A stretch of 64,000 bases of DNA from Planotetraspora sp. A-T 1434. Its GTDB lineage: Bacteria > Actinomycetota > Actinomycetes > Streptosporangiales > Streptosporangiaceae. The notes beneath the pieces were generated by a model that was given only the letters and a program-made list of their open reading frames with translations, ran no database searches and was not told the origin of the DNA. This document shows positions 32,057-42,867 of this stretch, piece after piece; position 1 is the stretch's first letter, and each line of letters opens with the position of its first letter. A program made the translations under genes and the position numbers. The stretch spans positions 1 through 64,000 of the forward strand of contig NZ_JAOEGB010000028.1 of NCBI RefSeq assembly GCF_025420585.1, in the 5' to 3' direction.

Positions 32057-34729
32057 TCAGGCGAGAGAAGAGGAGATCGTCTCCTCGACCGCGCGCAGCG
32101 CGTCGCCGATCGCCTCCGGCCGGGCTCCGCCGCCCTGCGCCACATCGTCCTTGCCGCCACCGCCACCCCCAAGCGTCCTGGCGGCGACGCCGACAAGCTG
32201 CCCGGCCTTCAGACCGCGCGCGCGTCCCGCCTCGTTGACCGCGGCGACGACGACCGGCCGGTCTGAGGGCACGCCGGACACGACGACAACCGCGGCGCGG
32301 TCGCTCGGGAACCGGCCGCGCACATCGAGGGCGAGTTTACGCAGGTCGTCCGGGGAGGTGCCATCAGGCGCGCGGTGCGTCACCACGGAAACGCCCTGGA
32401 TGTCGCGGGCCCCGCCCGCCAGCTCCCCGGCGACGGCGAGCACCTGCGCCGACCGCAGCTTGTCGAGCTCCTTCTCCGCGGTGCGCAGCCGGGTGACGAT
32501 GCCCTCGATGCGCTCCGGAAGCTCCTCGCGGCGGGTCTTGAGCTGCTCGCTGAGCTGGGCGACCAGCACGCTCTCGCGAGCGAGGAAGCGGAACGCGTCG
32601 AGGCCGACGAGCGCCTCGACCCGGCGCACGCCCGCGCCGATCGACGCCTCCCCGAGCACCTTGACCAGGCCGAGCTGGCCCGAGCTGGCGACGTGCGTGC
32701 CGCCGCACAGCTCGCGGGAGTAGTCGCCCACCTCGACGACGCGGACCTCGTTGCCGTATTTCTCGCCGAAGAGCGCGAGCGCGCCCATCGCCCGGGCCTC
32801 CGCCTGGGAGGTGTAGTACGCGTTGACCTTGAGGTCGTTGATCAGGACTGCGTTCACCTCGTCCTCGACGTCGCGCAGGACGGTGTGCGAGACCGCCCCG
32901 GCCGCCGTGAAGTCGAACCGGAAGCGGCCGGGCGAGTTCTCCGAGCCCGCCTGGGCCGCCGACTCGCCGAGCGCGTTGCGGAAACCCCGGTGGACCAGGT
33001 GGGTGGCGGTGTGGCTGCGCGAGATCGCGCGGCGCCGCTCCAGGTCGATCTCGGCGTGCGCCTGGTCGCCGACCCGGATCTCGCCCGTGCGGACCTTGCC
33101 CCGGTGCACGATGAGCCCGGCCACCGGCGACTGGACGTCCACGACCTCGACCTCCGCGCCGTCCGTGCGGATGACGCCCTGGTCGGAGAGCTGGCCGCCG
33201 CCCTCGGCGTAGAACGGGGTGCGGTCCAGGACGACCTCCACCGTGGTGCCCGCGCCCGCCGCCGGGACGGCCCCGCCGTCCACGAGCAGGCCGATGACGC
33301 CCGCCTCGGCGGTGGTGTGGTCGTAGCCCAGGAAGTCGACCTTGCCGGCCTTCTCCAGGATGTTGCTGAAGACGGAGATGTCGGCGTTGCCGGTCTTCTT
33401 GGCCGCCGCGTCCGCCTTGGCCCGGTCCCGCTGCTCCTTCATGAGCCGGCGGAAGCCCTCCTCGTCGACCTGGAGGCCCTGCTCGGACGCCATCTCCAGG
33501 GTGAGGTCGATCGGGAAGCCGTACGTGTCGTGGAGCTGGAACGCCTCGGCCCCGCTGAGGGTCGGCGCGCCCTTGCGCTTGGTCTCCTCCACGGCCGCGT
33601 CGAAGATCGCCGTGCCGGTGCGGAGCGTGCCGATGAAGGACGTCTCCTCCGCGTCGATCACCGTGTGGATGTTGGCCGCGTCCGCCTTGAGCTCGGGGTA
33701 CTGCTGACCCATGACGTCGATGGTCACGGCGGTGAGCTCGTGCATGTACCGCTCCTCGCCCGCGCCGAGCAGGCGGAGGTTGCGGATCGCGCGGCGCAGC
33801 ATGCGGCGCAGCACGTAGCCCCGGCCCTCGTTGGACGGCAGCACGCCGTCGCCCACGAGCATCACGCCCGCGCGCATGTGGTCGGCCACGACGCGGAGCG
33901 AGACGTCGGAGCGGTGGTCGCGGCCGTACCGCGACTTGGTCAGCTCCGCCGCCCTGTCGAGGATCTTGTAGGTGGTGTCGATCTCGTAGATGTTGTCGAC
34001 ACCCTGCAGGATCGCCGCCATGCGCTCCAGGCCCATGCCGGTGTCCACGCTCTTGGCGGGCAGATCGCCGGAGACGTCGAAGTCGACCTTGCTGCGGACC
34101 GCGCTGAGCTGGAACTGCATGAAGACGTTGTTCCAGACCTCGAGGTAGCGGGTCTCGTCGGCGACCGGGCCGCCCTCCTTGCCGTACTCGGGGCCGCGGT
34201 CGTAGTAGATCTCGGTGCAGGGGCCGCCCGGGCCCGGCACGCCCATGTGCCAGTAGTTGTCCGCGAGACCGCGGCGCTGGATGCGCTCGGCGGGGAGGCC
34301 GACCTTCTTGTGCCAGATGTCGAAGGCCTCGTCGTCGTCGAAGAAGACGGTCGCCCACAGCCGGTCCTCGGGGAAGCCGAAGCCGCCCTGGGACTCGGGC
34401 CGGGTGAGCAGCTCCCACGCGAACGGGATCGCGTCGTCCTTGAAGTAGTCGCCGAACGAGAAGTTGCCCAGCATCTGGAAGAAGCTCGCGTGCCGGGTCG
34501 TCTTGCCGACCTCGTCGATGTCCAACGTCCGCATGACCTTCTGCGCGCTGGTCGCCCGCTTGTACGGCGGCTTCTGCTGGCCCAGGAAGTAGGGCTTGAA
34601 CGGGACCATGCCCGCGTTGACCAGGAGGAGCGTCGGGTCCTCGGCGACCAGGCTGGCCGAGGGCACGACGGTGTGCCCGCGCTCCTCGAAGAAGCGCAGG
34701 AAGCGGCGGGCGATCTCTGCCGACTCCAT
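32057..34729 (-). CDS. alaS: Alanyl-tRNA synthetase
   Basis: Charges tRNA-Ala and clears Ser/Gly mischarging. The 890-aa protein begins [21 protein letters not shown]. It has class II catalytic motifs, the editing-domain zinc ligands SHTATHLVH and CGGTHV, and the C-terminal DHHA1 domain with a glycine-rich GGGGGGKDD stretch. I chose the ATG at 34727-34729, placed one base after the DUF6167 stop. Another ATG four codons upstream overlaps that gene and has its ribosome site too close. Confidence 0.97.
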   Translation of the reverse strand: MESAEIARRFLRFFEERGHTVVPSASLVAEDPTLLLVNAGMVPFKPYFLGQQKPPYKRATSAQKVMRTLDIDEVGKTTRHASFFQMLGNFSFGDYFKDDAIPFAWELLTRPESQGGFGFPEDRLWATVFFDDDEAFDIWHKKVGLPAERIQRRGLADNYWHMGVPGPGGPCTEIYYDRGPEYGKEGGPVADETRYLEVWNNVFMQFQLSAVRSKVDFDVSGDLPAKSVDTGMGLERMAAILQGVDNIYEIDTTYKILDRAAELTKSRYGRDHRSDVSLRVVADHMRAGVMLVGDGVLPSNEGRGYVLRRMLRRAIRNLRLLGAGEERYMHELTAVTIDVMGQQYPELKADAANIHTVIDAEETSFIGTLRTGTAIFDAAVEETKRKGAPTLSGAEAFQLHDTYGFPIDLTLEMASEQGLQVDEEGFRRLMKEQRDRAKADAAAKKTGNADISVFSNILEKAGKVDFLGYDHTTAEAGVIGLLVDGGAVPAAGAGTTVEVVLDRTPFYAEGGGQLSDQGVIRTDGAEVEVVDVQSPVAGLIVHRGKVRTGEIRVGDQAHAEIDLERRRAISRSHTATHLVHRGFRNALGESAAQAGSENSPGRFRFDFTAAGAVSHTVLRDVEDEVNAVLINDLKVNAYYTSQAEARAMGALALFGEKYGNEVRVVEVGDYSRELCGGTHVASSGQLGLVKVLGEASIGAGVRRVEALVGLDAFRFLARESVLVAQLSEQLKTRREELPERIEGIVTRLRTAEKELDKLRSAQVLAVAGELAGGARDIQGVSVVTHRAPDGTSPDDLRKLALDVRGRFPSDRAAVVVVSGVPSDRPVVVAAVNEAGRARGLKAGQLVGVAARTLGGGGGGKDDVAQGGGARPEAIGDALRAVEETISSSLA

Positions 34730-34730
34730 T

Positions 34731-35024
34731 TCAGCGGCCATCCTTTACGTCGTCGTGTCTGCTGAGAGTGGTTGCATCAGCACTGGTTCGTTCAGCACTG
34801 GTTCGTTCAACACTGTCGAGGCCGAAGCCGGCCCGCAACTCGGTTTCCCTGCTCGCCGAGAGGCGACGCACGTCCTCGGCGAAGCCCCTGAGCTGGTCGG
34901 CGAACGTCACCGCGCGATCGGCCGCGCGCCTCGCCACGTGGTCCGGGCGCAATGACTGAAGCTTACGCATCACCCAGACCGCCAGGTACGCGCCGAGGGC
35001 CATGTAAAAGAGCCGCCGGATCAC
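34731..35024 (-). CDS. DUF6167 family small membrane-associated protein
   Basis: Conserved actinobacterial protein of unknown function, 97 aa. It begins [34 protein letters not shown] (one hydrophobic segment) and continues with a helical [16 protein letters not shown] region. It starts with GTG overlapping the DUF948 stop (GTGA) and ends 1 bp before alaS. The C-terminus contains a duplicated ERTSA, encoded by a 15-bp tandem repeat at 34780-34809. Confidence 0.85.
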   Translation of the reverse strand: MIRRLFYMALGAYLAVWVMRKLQSLRPDHVARRAADRAVTFADQLRGFAEDVRRLSASRETELRAGFGLDSVERTSAERTSADATTLSRHDDVKDGR

Positions 35025-35491
35025 CCGCGCCGCCTCCCGGCGCCGGCGCCGCGCCGCTCGGACGGAGCGCGCATCCTGGGAACGGCGGGCCGTTCGGCCC
35101 CCTGTGTGACGGGCGTGACGGGCGCGCTCCGGGCGGGGCGCCCCCGGCGCCCGGCGATCGCGGCGCGGATGCCGTGGCCGAGCGCGGAGATTTTGATCAC
35201 GGGACCGGCCAGCAGCACGGAGGCGACGCCGGTGATCTTCACCATGTTGCCGCTCACGTCGCGCATGTTGTGGGTGATGGCGTCGACCGTGACGAGCTGG
35301 CGGTTGGTCTCGGAGACCGTCTGGCTCACGTCCTCTAGCAGCGGCACGACCCGGTCGGTCAGCTCCGCCACCGTCTTGGTGGTCTCGGCCAGCAGGCGCG
35401 CCAGCCTCACCAGCACGACGGCCATGAAGCAGACCAGGATCGCCCAGAACATGGCGACGATCAGGCCCGCGACCTCTCCCGCGGTAAGCAT
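35021..35491 (-). CDS. DUF948 family membrane protein
   Basis: Conserved protein of unknown function, 156 aa. An N-terminal transmembrane helix (VAGLIVAMFWAILVCFMAVVLV) is followed by a coiled-coil-like stretch rich in T/V/E (LAETTKTVAELTDRVVPLLEDVSQTVSETNRQL). A second hydrophobic patch and a basic Arg/Pro-rich tail come last. The pair DUF948-DUF6167 upstream of alaS is a standard actinobacterial arrangement. No catalytic motif is visible. Confidence 0.85.
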   Translation of the reverse strand: MLTAGEVAGLIVAMFWAILVCFMAVVLVRLARLLAETTKTVAELTDRVVPLLEDVSQTVSETNRQLVTVDAITHNMRDVSGNMVKITGVASVLLAGPVIKISALGHGIRAAIAGRRGRPARSAPVTPVTQGAERPAVPRMRAPSERRGAGAGRRRG

Positions 35492-35595
35492 GTGCCGATC
35501 TCCCTAGATCACCGGAGCTGGAATGGCAAGACCCTATCGCGAACGCTCTGCCCGCCGATGCCTGCCACACGCCTCCGGAACCCGTACGGCGGGTG

Positions 35596-36912
35596 CTACG
35601 TGGTCTTGTCGCCCCGCAGAAAGCCGCGGATCTTGGCCCATCTCTCCCCGAAGTGGCCCTCGGCGCCGTGCCGGGTCGGCTCGTAGTAGCGCCGGTCCCG
35701 GAGCTCCTCGGGGGCGTAGTCCTGCCGGACCAGGCCGTGCTCGAAGTCGTGCGGGTACTGGTAGCCCTTGCCGTGGCCGAGCTTCTTGGCCCCCGGGTAG
35801 TGGCCGTCGCGCAGGTGACCGGGGACCTGCCCGATGAGGCCGCGCCGTACGTCGTCGGAGGCGGCGCCGATGGCCTTGACGACCGCGTTGGACTTGGGCG
35901 CCAGGGCGCAGTGGATCACCGCCTGGGCCAGGTTGATCCGCCCTTCGGGGAGGCCGATGAACTCGACCGCCTGGGCGGCCGCCACCGCGATCTGCAGGCA
36001 CGTGGGGTCGGCCATGCCGACGTCCTCGGACGCGAAGATGACGATGCGGCGGGCGATGAACCGGGGGTCCTCCCCGGCCTCGACCATCCGGGCCAGGTAG
36101 TGCAGCGCGGCGTCCGCGTCGGAGCCCCGCATGCTCTTGATGAACGCGCTGATCACGTCGTAGTGCTGGTCGCCCTGGCGGTCGTAGCGGACGGCCGCCT
36201 TGTCGACGGCCTTCTCCACCACCTCGACCGTGACGTCGCCGGCCAGCAGCGCCGCGGCCTCCAGGTAGGTCAGCGACCGGCGGGCGTCCCCTCCGGCGAG
36301 CCGTACGAGCTGGTCGAGGGCCTCGGGGTGGAGGACGACGCGCCCGTCCAGGCCGCGCGGGTCGGCGACGGCGCGCTCCAGGACCGCGCGGACGTCGTCG
36401 TCCGTCAGCGACTCGAGGGTGAGCAGCAGCGAGCGGGACAGCAGGGGCGAGATGACGGAGAAGAACGGGTTCTCCGTGGTGGCGCCGATGAACGTGACCC
36501 ACCGGTTCTCGACGGCCGGCAGCAGCGCGTCCTGCTGGGCCTTGTTGAACCGGTGGACCTCGTCGACGAACAGCACGGTCTGGCGGCCGGTCATGCCGAG
36601 CTCGCGGCGGGCCTGGTCGATGGCGGCGCGGACGTCCTTGACGCCCGCCGAGACGGCCGACACCTCGACGAACCGGCGCTTGGTGGCGTTGGAGACGACG
36701 TAAGCCAGCGTCGTCTTGCCCGTTCCCGGCGGCCCCCAGAGGAACAGCGACATCGGGGCCTCGCTCTCGACCAGCCGGCGCAGGGGCGTGCCGGGCCCGA
36801 GCAGATGCCGCTGGCCGATCACCTCGTCGAGCCCTCGTGGCCGCATGCGCACGGCCAGCGGCTCCTGGCTCCTGTGGGCCTCCTCGGCCGCCGAATCGAA
36901 CAGGCTCTCCAC
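35596..36912 (-). CDS. rarA: Replication-associated recombination protein A (AAA+ ATPase)
   Basis: MgsA/RarA/WRNIP1 family ATPase acting at stalled replication forks. The 438-aa protein has Walker [10 protein letters not shown] (residues 60-67), Walker [16 protein letters not shown], sensor 1 [10 protein letters not shown], and the C-terminal tetramerisation region ([43 protein letters not shown]). It starts with GTG. Seven nucleotides separate that GTG from a TAGGGT -10-like hexamer, and there is no ribosome site, so a leaderless mRNA is likely. Confidence 0.95.
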   Translation of the reverse strand: MESLFDSAAEEAHRSQEPLAVRMRPRGLDEVIGQRHLLGPGTPLRRLVESEAPMSLFLWGPPGTGKTTLAYVVSNATKRRFVEVSAVSAGVKDVRAAIDQARRELGMTGRQTVLFVDEVHRFNKAQQDALLPAVENRWVTFIGATTENPFFSVISPLLSRSLLLTLESLTDDDVRAVLERAVADPRGLDGRVVLHPEALDQLVRLAGGDARRSLTYLEAAALLAGDVTVEVVEKAVDKAAVRYDRQGDQHYDVISAFIKSMRGSDADAALHYLARMVEAGEDPRFIARRIVIFASEDVGMADPTCLQIAVAAAQAVEFIGLPEGRINLAQAVIHCALAPKSNAVVKAIGAASDDVRRGLIGQVPGHLRDGHYPGAKKLGHGKGYQYPHDFEHGLVRQDYAPEELRDRRYYEPTRHGAEGHFGERWAKIRGFLRGDKTT

Positions 36913-36919
36913 AACGCCG

Positions 36920-36925
36920 ACCCTA
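36920..36925 (-). promoter_or_regulatory. -10 of a likely leaderless rarA transcript
   Basis: TAGGGT on the minus strand ends 7 nt before the rarA GTG. That is the spacing that puts the transcription start at the first base of the start codon, a common actinobacterial arrangement. No convincing -35 was found; it would lie inside the end of the DUF2231 gene. Confidence 0.45.
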
Positions 36926-36928
36926 CCG

Positions 36929-37405
36929 TCAGGCGCCCCAGACCGCGGTCGCGCCGCTGTGGCCCGTCCGCACGACGTAGTAGCCGACGACCAGGGCCAG
37001 CAGGACCGTGGCGGCGGACAGCACGAGCGTGACCGCCCTGGCGGAGGAGGAGGCGGCGGCTCCCGGGTCCCGGCGCGTCCGGGTGACGTAGACCAGCACC
37101 AGCGTGACGACGGCCAGCCCGAGCGTGAGGAACAGCAGGGGGTCGGCGAACTCCTCGTGCGTGGCGACCGGCGTGGGCGTCTGCCCGTGGAACAGCCGCT
37201 CCTTGAGGGCGTCGCCGCTCTCCTGCGCCGCGAACACCGAGACGGGCGCGGCCAGCGCGCTCAGCACGACCGCCCAGTCGAGCTTCTGGCGGAACCGGGG
37301 CAGCACGACGTAACCGATGGCGAGCACCGCGAGCAGCGGAGTCACCATCACCGCCAGGTGGATGATCAGCGGATGGGCGGGGAGGCCGAAGATCTGGTCG
37401 AACAT
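36929..37405 (-). CDS. DUF2231 family membrane protein
   Basis: Predicted inner-membrane protein of 158 aa with four hydrophobic helices. It begins [29 protein letters not shown], where the PxHPxxVH-like start is typical of the family. Some DUF2231 proteins are linked to heme or redox membrane functions, but nothing here shows that. It lies 16 bp before rarA on the same strand. Confidence 0.8.
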   Translation of the reverse strand: MFDQIFGLPAHPLIIHLAVMVTPLLAVLAIGYVVLPRFRQKLDWAVVLSALAAPVSVFAAQESGDALKERLFHGQTPTPVATHEEFADPLLFLTLGLAVVTLVLVYVTRTRRDPGAAASSSARAVTLVLSAATVLLALVVGYYVVRTGHSGATAVWGA

Positions 37406-37663
37406 GGTTCATCGCTCCTGTGACGGGGGTTCGAGCGGGCGCTCCGGAAAAGGCGAGGCGCTTCACCCTCATACGGATTCGGTCAGCAGGAGGTTCCCAG
37501 GAAGATCTGAAAGGGAGATGAAGGCTGTGCCGGTGATGCCGCAGAAGGTCATTGATACCCATGGGGCGTCTGCTTTATACGGACTCAACGGGATCGCGGA
37601 TAGAGTGACGCATCGCGGTGGTCAATCGACGGCCAAATCGACGGCAAAAGGGAAGGCACAGCG

Positions 37664-38545
37664 GTGACCGACACTGATCGGCAGAAGCAACCGGCTTCGC
37701 GTGTGAGGACGGCCAAGCGCACCACCACCCTCGGCGTGGGGCTTGGTGTCCTCGTGATGGCGGGTGGTCTCGCGGCCTGCGGTGGCGGTGCTAAGAACGG
37801 GGCACAGGCGAGCCCCTCCGCCCCGTCCGCCTCTCCCTCGGCGGCGGGTCCGTCGGCGACCCAGTCGGCGCTTCCGGCCCCGACCGTGACCGCGGTGCCC
37901 TCGGACCTGCGGAAGGTCACCTGCGAGTATCGCAAGGACGACTCGGGAAGCCCGGCCAAATTCGTGGGCTTCCCGCCCAAGAAGCTGAGCGCCCAGGTCA
38001 TCAAGGCGACGACGATGACGATCAAGACCAACCTCGGCGCGATCGTCATCGACCTGGCTCCGGGGCAGACCCCGTGCACGGTGAACTCCTTCGCGTTCCT
38101 CGCGAAGAAGAACTACTTCGACAACACGGTCTGCCACCGTCTCACCACCGTTCAGACGAACGGCCTGGGCCTGCTGCAGTGCGGCGACCCGCAGGCGAAG
38201 GGCGACGCCGAGAACCCGACCGACGGCACGGGCGGCCCCGGCTACCTGTTCAACGATGAGAACCTCGGCCCGCAGTACACCCGGGGCGTCGTCTTCATGG
38301 CCCAGGGCGGTGAGGACGCCAACTCCAACGGAAGCCAGTTCGCGATCTCCTACACGGACGAGAACGCCCAGCTTCCGCAGGCGTACACGCCGTTCGGCAT
38401 CGTGCGGAAGGGCATGGACATCGTCGACAAGATCGTCAAGGGCGGCGTGAAGACCGCCAAGGACGGCAAGGACATCACCAGCGACGAGGGCGGCTCCAAC
38501 GCCCCCAAGATCCGCGTGCTGATCAAGGACCTCGCGGTCTCCTGA
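37664..38545 (+). CDS. Lipoprotein cyclophilin-type peptidyl-prolyl isomerase
   Basis: Extracytoplasmic prolyl isomerase, 293 aa. A lipobox LAAC (residues 36-39, Cys39) follows a long basic n-region. A Ser/Pro/Ala-rich linker then leads to the cyclophilin domain (MTIKTNLGAIVIDL, NSFAFLAKKNYFD, CHRL, QCGDP, GPGYLFNDEN, GSQFAISY). Cysteines in TCEYR, TPCTVNS, VCHR and QCGDP recur in the second paralogue at 42868 and could form two disulfides. The GTG has AGGGAAGG at 7 nt. The upstream 258-bp gap has no clear promoter. Confidence 0.9.
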   Translation: MTDTDRQKQPASRVRTAKRTTTLGVGLGVLVMAGGLAACGGGAKNGAQASPSAPSASPSAAGPSATQSALPAPTVTAVPSDLRKVTCEYRKDDSGSPAKFVGFPPKKLSAQVIKATTMTIKTNLGAIVIDLAPGQTPCTVNSFAFLAKKNYFDNTVCHRLTTVQTNGLGLLQCGDPQAKGDAENPTDGTGGPGYLFNDENLGPQYTRGVVFMAQGGEDANSNGSQFAISYTDENAQLPQAYTPFGIVRKGMDIVDKIVKGGVKTAKDGKDITSDEGGSNAPKIRVLIKDLAVS

Positions 38546-38573
38546 AACGCTCCCGCATGATCACGACTCCCGC

Positions 38574-38819
38574 GTGATCATGCAGGGATTCCCGCTTGAG
38601 ACCGCCACGCCGCCGTTTCATCGCGCGTGATCATGCGGGCATTCCCGCGCAAGCCTACGACCTGCCGCTTCGCCGTACGTGATCATGCACTTGGCGACTG
38701 CCTGCATGATCACGGATGCGGTCACGGCATGTTAAGGCGGGTTGCGGGGAAAGCGCGCATGATCACGAATCGGATGCGGGCTGGCAGACGGCCCTCCCCG
38801 GGAATGTGTGCATGATCAC
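38574..38819. repeat. Mirrored 53-bp repeat array no. 2 (cyclophilin / aspS junction)
   Basis: Forward GTGATCATGC cores start at 38574, 38627 and 38679. Reverse cores end at 38713, 38766 and 38819. Steps are 53, 52, 53 and 53 bp, and all pairs are centred on 38696-38696.5. The central pair forms an 11-bp inverted repeat with a 13-nt loop. One extra reverse core (GCATGATCAC, 38555-38564) lies just outside on the left. The four outer cores keep TTCC at positions 16-19. A plain hairpin (GGCCCTCCC/GGGAGGGCC, about 38819-38847) follows on the right. The gap lies between two convergent genes. Confidence 0.95.
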
Positions 38820-38878
38820 GGCCCTCCCGTTGTGGCTCGGGAGGGCCGTGACAGAGCCGTTGACGGCGCCGTTGGCGA

Positions 38879-40639
38879 TCAGGCCTGGCCGGTGGTCTCG
38901 GCCTTGGGCTTGGCGTCCACGCCGGCCTCCTTGCGCTGGTCACCCGTGATCGGGGTCGGCGCGCCCGTCAGCGGGTCGTAGCCGGACGCGGTCTTCGGAA
39001 ACGCGATGACGTCCCGGATCGACTCGCCGCCCGCGAGCAGCATGCAGACCCGGTCCCAGCCGTAGGCGATGCCCCCGTGCGGCGGCGGGCCGTACTTGAA
39101 CGCCTCGAGCAGGAAGCCGAACTTGCTCTCGGCCTCCTCCTTGGAGATGCCGAGCACGTCGAAGACGCGCTGCTGCATCTCGGCCCGGTGGATACGGATC
39201 GAGCCGCCGCCGATCTCCATGCCGTTGCAGACCATGTCGTACGCGTACGCCAGGGCTTCGCCGGGCTTGTCCTGGAAGTTGTCGGCCCACTCGGGCTTCG
39301 GGCCGGTAAAGGGGTGGTGGACGGCGGTCCAGCCGATCTCGCGGCCGACCTCATCGAAGACAGGCTCGAACATCGGGGCGTCGACGATCCACAGGAACGA
39401 CCACTGCGACTCGTCGATCAGGCCGCAGCGGCGGCCGATCTCCAGCCGGGCCGCGCCGAGCAGCTCCCGCGAGGGGCCGAGCGCACCAGCGGCGAAGAAG
39501 ATCGCGTCGCCGGGCTTGGCGCCGGTCGCCTCCGCCAGGCCGGCGGTCTCGGCCTCGGACAGGTTCTTCGCCACCGGGCCGCCGAAACCGTCCTCCTGGA
39601 CGAGCACGTACGCCAGCCCCCGGGCGCCCCGGGCCTTGGCCCAGTCCTGCCAGCCGTCGAGCTCCTTGCGGGTCTGCGACCCGCCGCCCGGCATGACGAC
39701 GGCCCCGACGTACGGCGCCTGGAACACGCGGAAGGTGGTGTTCGCGAAGTACTTCGTCAGGTCGACCAGCTCGACGCCGAACCGCAGGTCGGGCTTGTCC
39801 GAGCCGTACCGGGCCATCGCCTCGGCGTAGGTGATCCGCGGCAGCGGCGACGGCAGCTCGTAGCCGATCGTCTCCTTCCAGATGCGCCCGATCAGGGCCT
39901 CGCCCAGCTCGATCACGTCGTCCTGGTCGACGAACGACATCTCGATGTCGATCTGGGTGAACTCGGGCTGCCGGTCGGCCCGCAGGTCTTCGTCGCGGAA
40001 GCAGCGGGCGAGCTGGTAGTAGCGCTCCAGACCCGAGACCATGAGGAGTTGCTTGAAGAGCTGCGGCGACTGCGGCAGGGCGTACCAGTTGCCCGGCTGG
40101 AGGCGCACCGGGACCAGGAAGTCACGGGCGCCCTCGGGCGTGGACCGGGTGAGGTTCGGCGTCTCGACGTAGACGAAGCCGCGCTCCCGCATGACCTCGT
40201 TCGCCAGGTAGGTCGCCTGCGAGCGGGTCCGCAGCGCCTCGGCGATCTGCTGCCGCCGGATGTCGAGGTAGCGGTACTTCAGCCGCGCCTCCTCCGACAC
40301 GCCTGTGCTGCCCTCGATCGGGAACGGCAGCGGCGCCGACTCGCTCAGCACCTCCACCTCGGAGGCGACGACCTCGATCTCGCCGGTCGGCAGGTCGGGG
40401 TTCTCGTTGCCCTCGGGCCGGACGCGGACCTCTCCCGTCACCTTGACGCAATACTCCGAGCGCAGGTCGTGAGCATGGTCCTCCTCGCGGAAGACGACCT
40501 GGGCCGAGCCGGAGGCGTCGCGCAGGTCGATGAAGACCACGCCACCGTGGTCGCGCCGGCGCGCCACCCAGCCCGCCAGCGTCACACGCTGTCCTGCATG
40601 CTCCTTACGAAGCGTCCCTGCTTCGTGAGTGCGGATCAC
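38879..40639 (-). CDS. aspS: Aspartyl-tRNA synthetase
   Basis: Charges tRNA-Asp, and possibly tRNA-Asn if the host uses the amidotransferase route. The 586-aa class IIb enzyme has an N-terminal OB-fold ([24 protein letters not shown]), motif 2 [21 protein letters not shown], the bacterial GAD insertion and motif 3 [12 protein letters not shown]. It starts with GTG overlapping the hisS stop (GTGA). Confidence 0.97.
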   Translation of the reverse strand: MIRTHEAGTLRKEHAGQRVTLAGWVARRRDHGGVVFIDLRDASGSAQVVFREEDHAHDLRSEYCVKVTGEVRVRPEGNENPDLPTGEIEVVASEVEVLSESAPLPFPIEGSTGVSEEARLKYRYLDIRRQQIAEALRTRSQATYLANEVMRERGFVYVETPNLTRSTPEGARDFLVPVRLQPGNWYALPQSPQLFKQLLMVSGLERYYQLARCFRDEDLRADRQPEFTQIDIEMSFVDQDDVIELGEALIGRIWKETIGYELPSPLPRITYAEAMARYGSDKPDLRFGVELVDLTKYFANTTFRVFQAPYVGAVVMPGGGSQTRKELDGWQDWAKARGARGLAYVLVQEDGFGGPVAKNLSEAETAGLAEATGAKPGDAIFFAAGALGPSRELLGAARLEIGRRCGLIDESQWSFLWIVDAPMFEPVFDEVGREIGWTAVHHPFTGPKPEWADNFQDKPGEALAYAYDMVCNGMEIGGGSIRIHRAEMQQRVFDVLGISKEEAESKFGFLLEAFKYGPPPHGGIAYGWDRVCMLLAGGESIRDVIAFPKTASGYDPLTGAPTPITGDQRKEAGVDAKPKAETTGQA

Positions 40640-41892
40640 GAGAGTTTCCCCTTCAAGACTTCGACGACCTCGGCGAGCGGCACCGCGGTCTGGTCGGCTG
40701 TGGTCAGGTCCTTCACTTGTACGGCTCCCGCCTCGAGATCTCGCTCGCCGAGGATCAGGGCGTAGCGGGCGCCACTGCGGTCGGCGGCCTTCATGGCGCC
40801 CTTGACGCCCCGGCCGCCGAAGGCCATATCGACCGCGAGGCCGGCCCGGCGCAGCTCACTGACCAGCGGGAAGATCCGCCGCCTGGCCTCCTCGCCCAGC
40901 GGGATGGCGAACACGTCGACGTGCCCGGCCCGCTCGGTGATCAGCCCCTCGGCCTCCATCGCGAGGACCGTCCGGTCGACCCCGAGGGCCCATCCGACGC
41001 TGGGCAGCGGCGGGCCGCCGATCATCTCGCTGAGACCGTCGTAGCGGCCTCCCCCGCCGACCGCGGACTGGGCGCCCAGGCCGTCGTGGACGAACTCGAA
41101 CGTCGTCCGCGTGTAGTAGTCGAGCCCCCGGACGAGCCTCGGGTCGTCGGTGTAGGCCACCCCGGCCGCCCCGAGCAGGCCGCGCACCTCCTCGTGGTAG
41201 GCCTTGCAGGCCCCGCAGAGGTGGTCGGTCACGAGGGGCGCGCCGACGAGCTGCGCCCTCACCTCGGGGCGCTTGTCGTCGAGGACCCGCAGCGGGTTGA
41301 TCTCGATGCGCTGCCGGGTCGTCTCGTCGAGGTCGAGCCCGCGCAGGAAGTCCTGCAACGCCGCCCGATAGGCGGGGCGGCACTCCTTGCACCCGAGCGA
41401 GTTCAGCAGCAGCCGCACGTTCTTCAGGCCCAGCGAGGCGTAGCCGTCGGCGGCCAGCACGATCAGCTCGGCGTCGAGCGCCGGGTCCTCGGCTCCGAGG
41501 GCCTCCGCGCCCACCTGCGAGAAGTGACGGTAGCGGCCGGCCTGGGCGCGCTCGTAGCGGAAGTAGCTCCCGGAGTACCAGAGCTTGATCGGGAGGGCCC
41601 CGCCGTACAGGCCGTGCTCGATGACGGCGCGCACCACGCTGGCCGTGCCCTCGGGGCGCAGCGTGAGCGACTGGCCGCCCCTGCTCTCGAACGTGTACAT
41701 CTCTTTGGTCACAATGTCTGTCGACTCGCCGACCCCGCGCGAGAACAGGGCGGTGTCCTCGAATGCCGGCGTCTCGATGTAGCCGTAGCCCGCGCGGCGG
41801 GCGGGCGCGGACAGCGCGTCGCGCACGAGGAGTGCCCACTCCGATCGCGGCGGCAACCAGTCGAAGGTGCCCTTGGGCGCCTGAAAGCTCAT
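40636..41892 (-). CDS. hisS: Histidyl-tRNA synthetase
   Basis: Class IIa synthetase, 418 aa. It begins [13 protein letters not shown] and has motif 2 [19 protein letters not shown], the histidine-specific [15 protein letters not shown] and motif 3 [15 protein letters not shown]-terminal anticodon-binding domain follows. The ATG shares a base with the stop of the upstream MBL gene (TAATG). Confidence 0.97.
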   Translation of the reverse strand: MSFQAPKGTFDWLPPRSEWALLVRDALSAPARRAGYGYIETPAFEDTALFSRGVGESTDIVTKEMYTFESRGGQSLTLRPEGTASVVRAVIEHGLYGGALPIKLWYSGSYFRYERAQAGRYRHFSQVGAEALGAEDPALDAELIVLAADGYASLGLKNVRLLLNSLGCKECRPAYRAALQDFLRGLDLDETTRQRIEINPLRVLDDKRPEVRAQLVGAPLVTDHLCGACKAYHEEVRGLLGAAGVAYTDDPRLVRGLDYYTRTTFEFVHDGLGAQSAVGGGGRYDGLSEMIGGPPLPSVGWALGVDRTVLAMEAEGLITERAGHVDVFAIPLGEEARRRIFPLVSELRRAGLAVDMAFGGRGVKGAMKAADRSGARYALILGERDLEAGAVQVKDLTTADQTAVPLAEVVEVLKGKLS

Positions 41893-42578
41893 TACAGTCC
41901 CCTGCTAGGGCCCTCGTGCGGCGCCACTTCCCTCAGGTAGGGGTTGGTGGCCCGCTCGTGGCCGATGGTCGTCTGTGGTCCGTGGCCGGGCAGGACCGTC
42001 GTCTCGTCCGGCAGCCTCAGCGTCTTCGCGAGGCTGCGCAGCATCGTGGCGTAGTCTCCGCCCGGAAGATCGGTGCGGCCGATGGAGCCGGCGAACAGCA
42101 GGTCGCCCGCGAACAGGACCTGTGAGTCCTCGTAGGGCGTCCGGAACGTCACCGACCCCCTGGTATGGCCGGGAGTGTGATCGACCGTGATGTCGAGACC
42201 GGCGAGCTTCAGCGTGGCGCCGTCGGTCAGCTCCCGCACGTCGTCGGGCTCGCTGAACTCCAGGCCGCCGAACAGCATCTGCCGGGCCTGCAGCGAGAGC
42301 CCCTTGCCGGGGTCCGACAGCAAGTCGCGGTCGTCGGCATGGATCCACGCGGGAACGTCGCGGGCGCCGCAGACCGGCACGACCGACCACATGTGGTCGA
42401 TGTGACCATGGGTGAGCAGCACCGCGACGGGCTTCAGCCGATGCTCGCGGAGCAGGTCGTCGATGCCCTCGACAGCGTCCTGACCAGGGTCGACGACCAC
42501 ACACTCCTCGCCTGCGGCGGGAGCGACGACATAGCAGTTGGTCTGGAACGACCCTGCGGGAAACCCGGCGACGAGCAC
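41892..42578 (-). CDS. Glyoxalase II-like metallo-beta-lactamase fold hydrolase
   Basis: Zinc hydrolase of 228 aa with the motif [10 protein letters not shown] (HxHxDH), a later HTPGHTRGS histidine, the bridging aspartate in [10 protein letters not shown] and the C-terminal LPGHGPQT histidine. This group is often annotated hydroxyacylglutathione hydrolase-like. In actinobacteria lacking glutathione the substrate may be another thioester. It is first in the MBL-hisS-aspS operon. It starts with GTG and has GAGG at 8 nt. Confidence 0.88.
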   Translation of the reverse strand: MLVAGFPAGSFQTNCYVVAPAAGEECVVVDPGQDAVEGIDDLLREHRLKPVAVLLTHGHIDHMWSVVPVCGARDVPAWIHADDRDLLSDPGKGLSLQARQMLFGGLEFSEPDDVRELTDGATLKLAGLDITVDHTPGHTRGSVTFRTPYEDSQVLFAGDLLFAGSIGRTDLPGGDYATMLRSLAKTLRLPDETTVLPGHGPQTTIGHERATNPYLREVAPHEGPSRGL

Positions 42579-42714
42579 GGAAGCGGCCTCTGCGTCTCTG
42601 CGGATGTATCAAGGATTACGCGAGCGAATGTAACCGAAGGGTACCGGTGCGGGTCGGCGGGCTGCGAACCAATACCCGTGTGCCGATACGATTCGCCCAC
42701 CTCAATAGTCATTC

Positions 42715-42742
42715 TTGGAGCAGTCGAGCCGGATGCTATAGA
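42715..42742 (+). promoter_or_regulatory. Possible promoter of the second cyclophilin gene
   Basis: TTGGAG (42715-42720) and TATAGA (42737-42742) are spaced by 16 bp, about 120 bp upstream of the GTG start, in the divergent gap with the MBL gene. Confidence 0.35.
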
Positions 42743-42867
42743 GCGAGCTGCCGTTTCGGTGCACTTCTCCGGCGCGGCCGCCCGCCTGTGCGACGCCGGC
42801 ATCCGGCCGCCCCATGGAAACGACCGTGGGAACGACCATCGGAAAACAGGACAGTCGGGAGGGCGAA

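Noticed and set aside
37518-37667. 49-codon open frame before the lipoprotein cyclophilin, overlapping it by GTGA
   Set aside because: The ribosome site is too close to the ATG, codon use includes TTA and other rare codons, and no family resemblance is seen. The cyclophilin has its own strong ribosome site.
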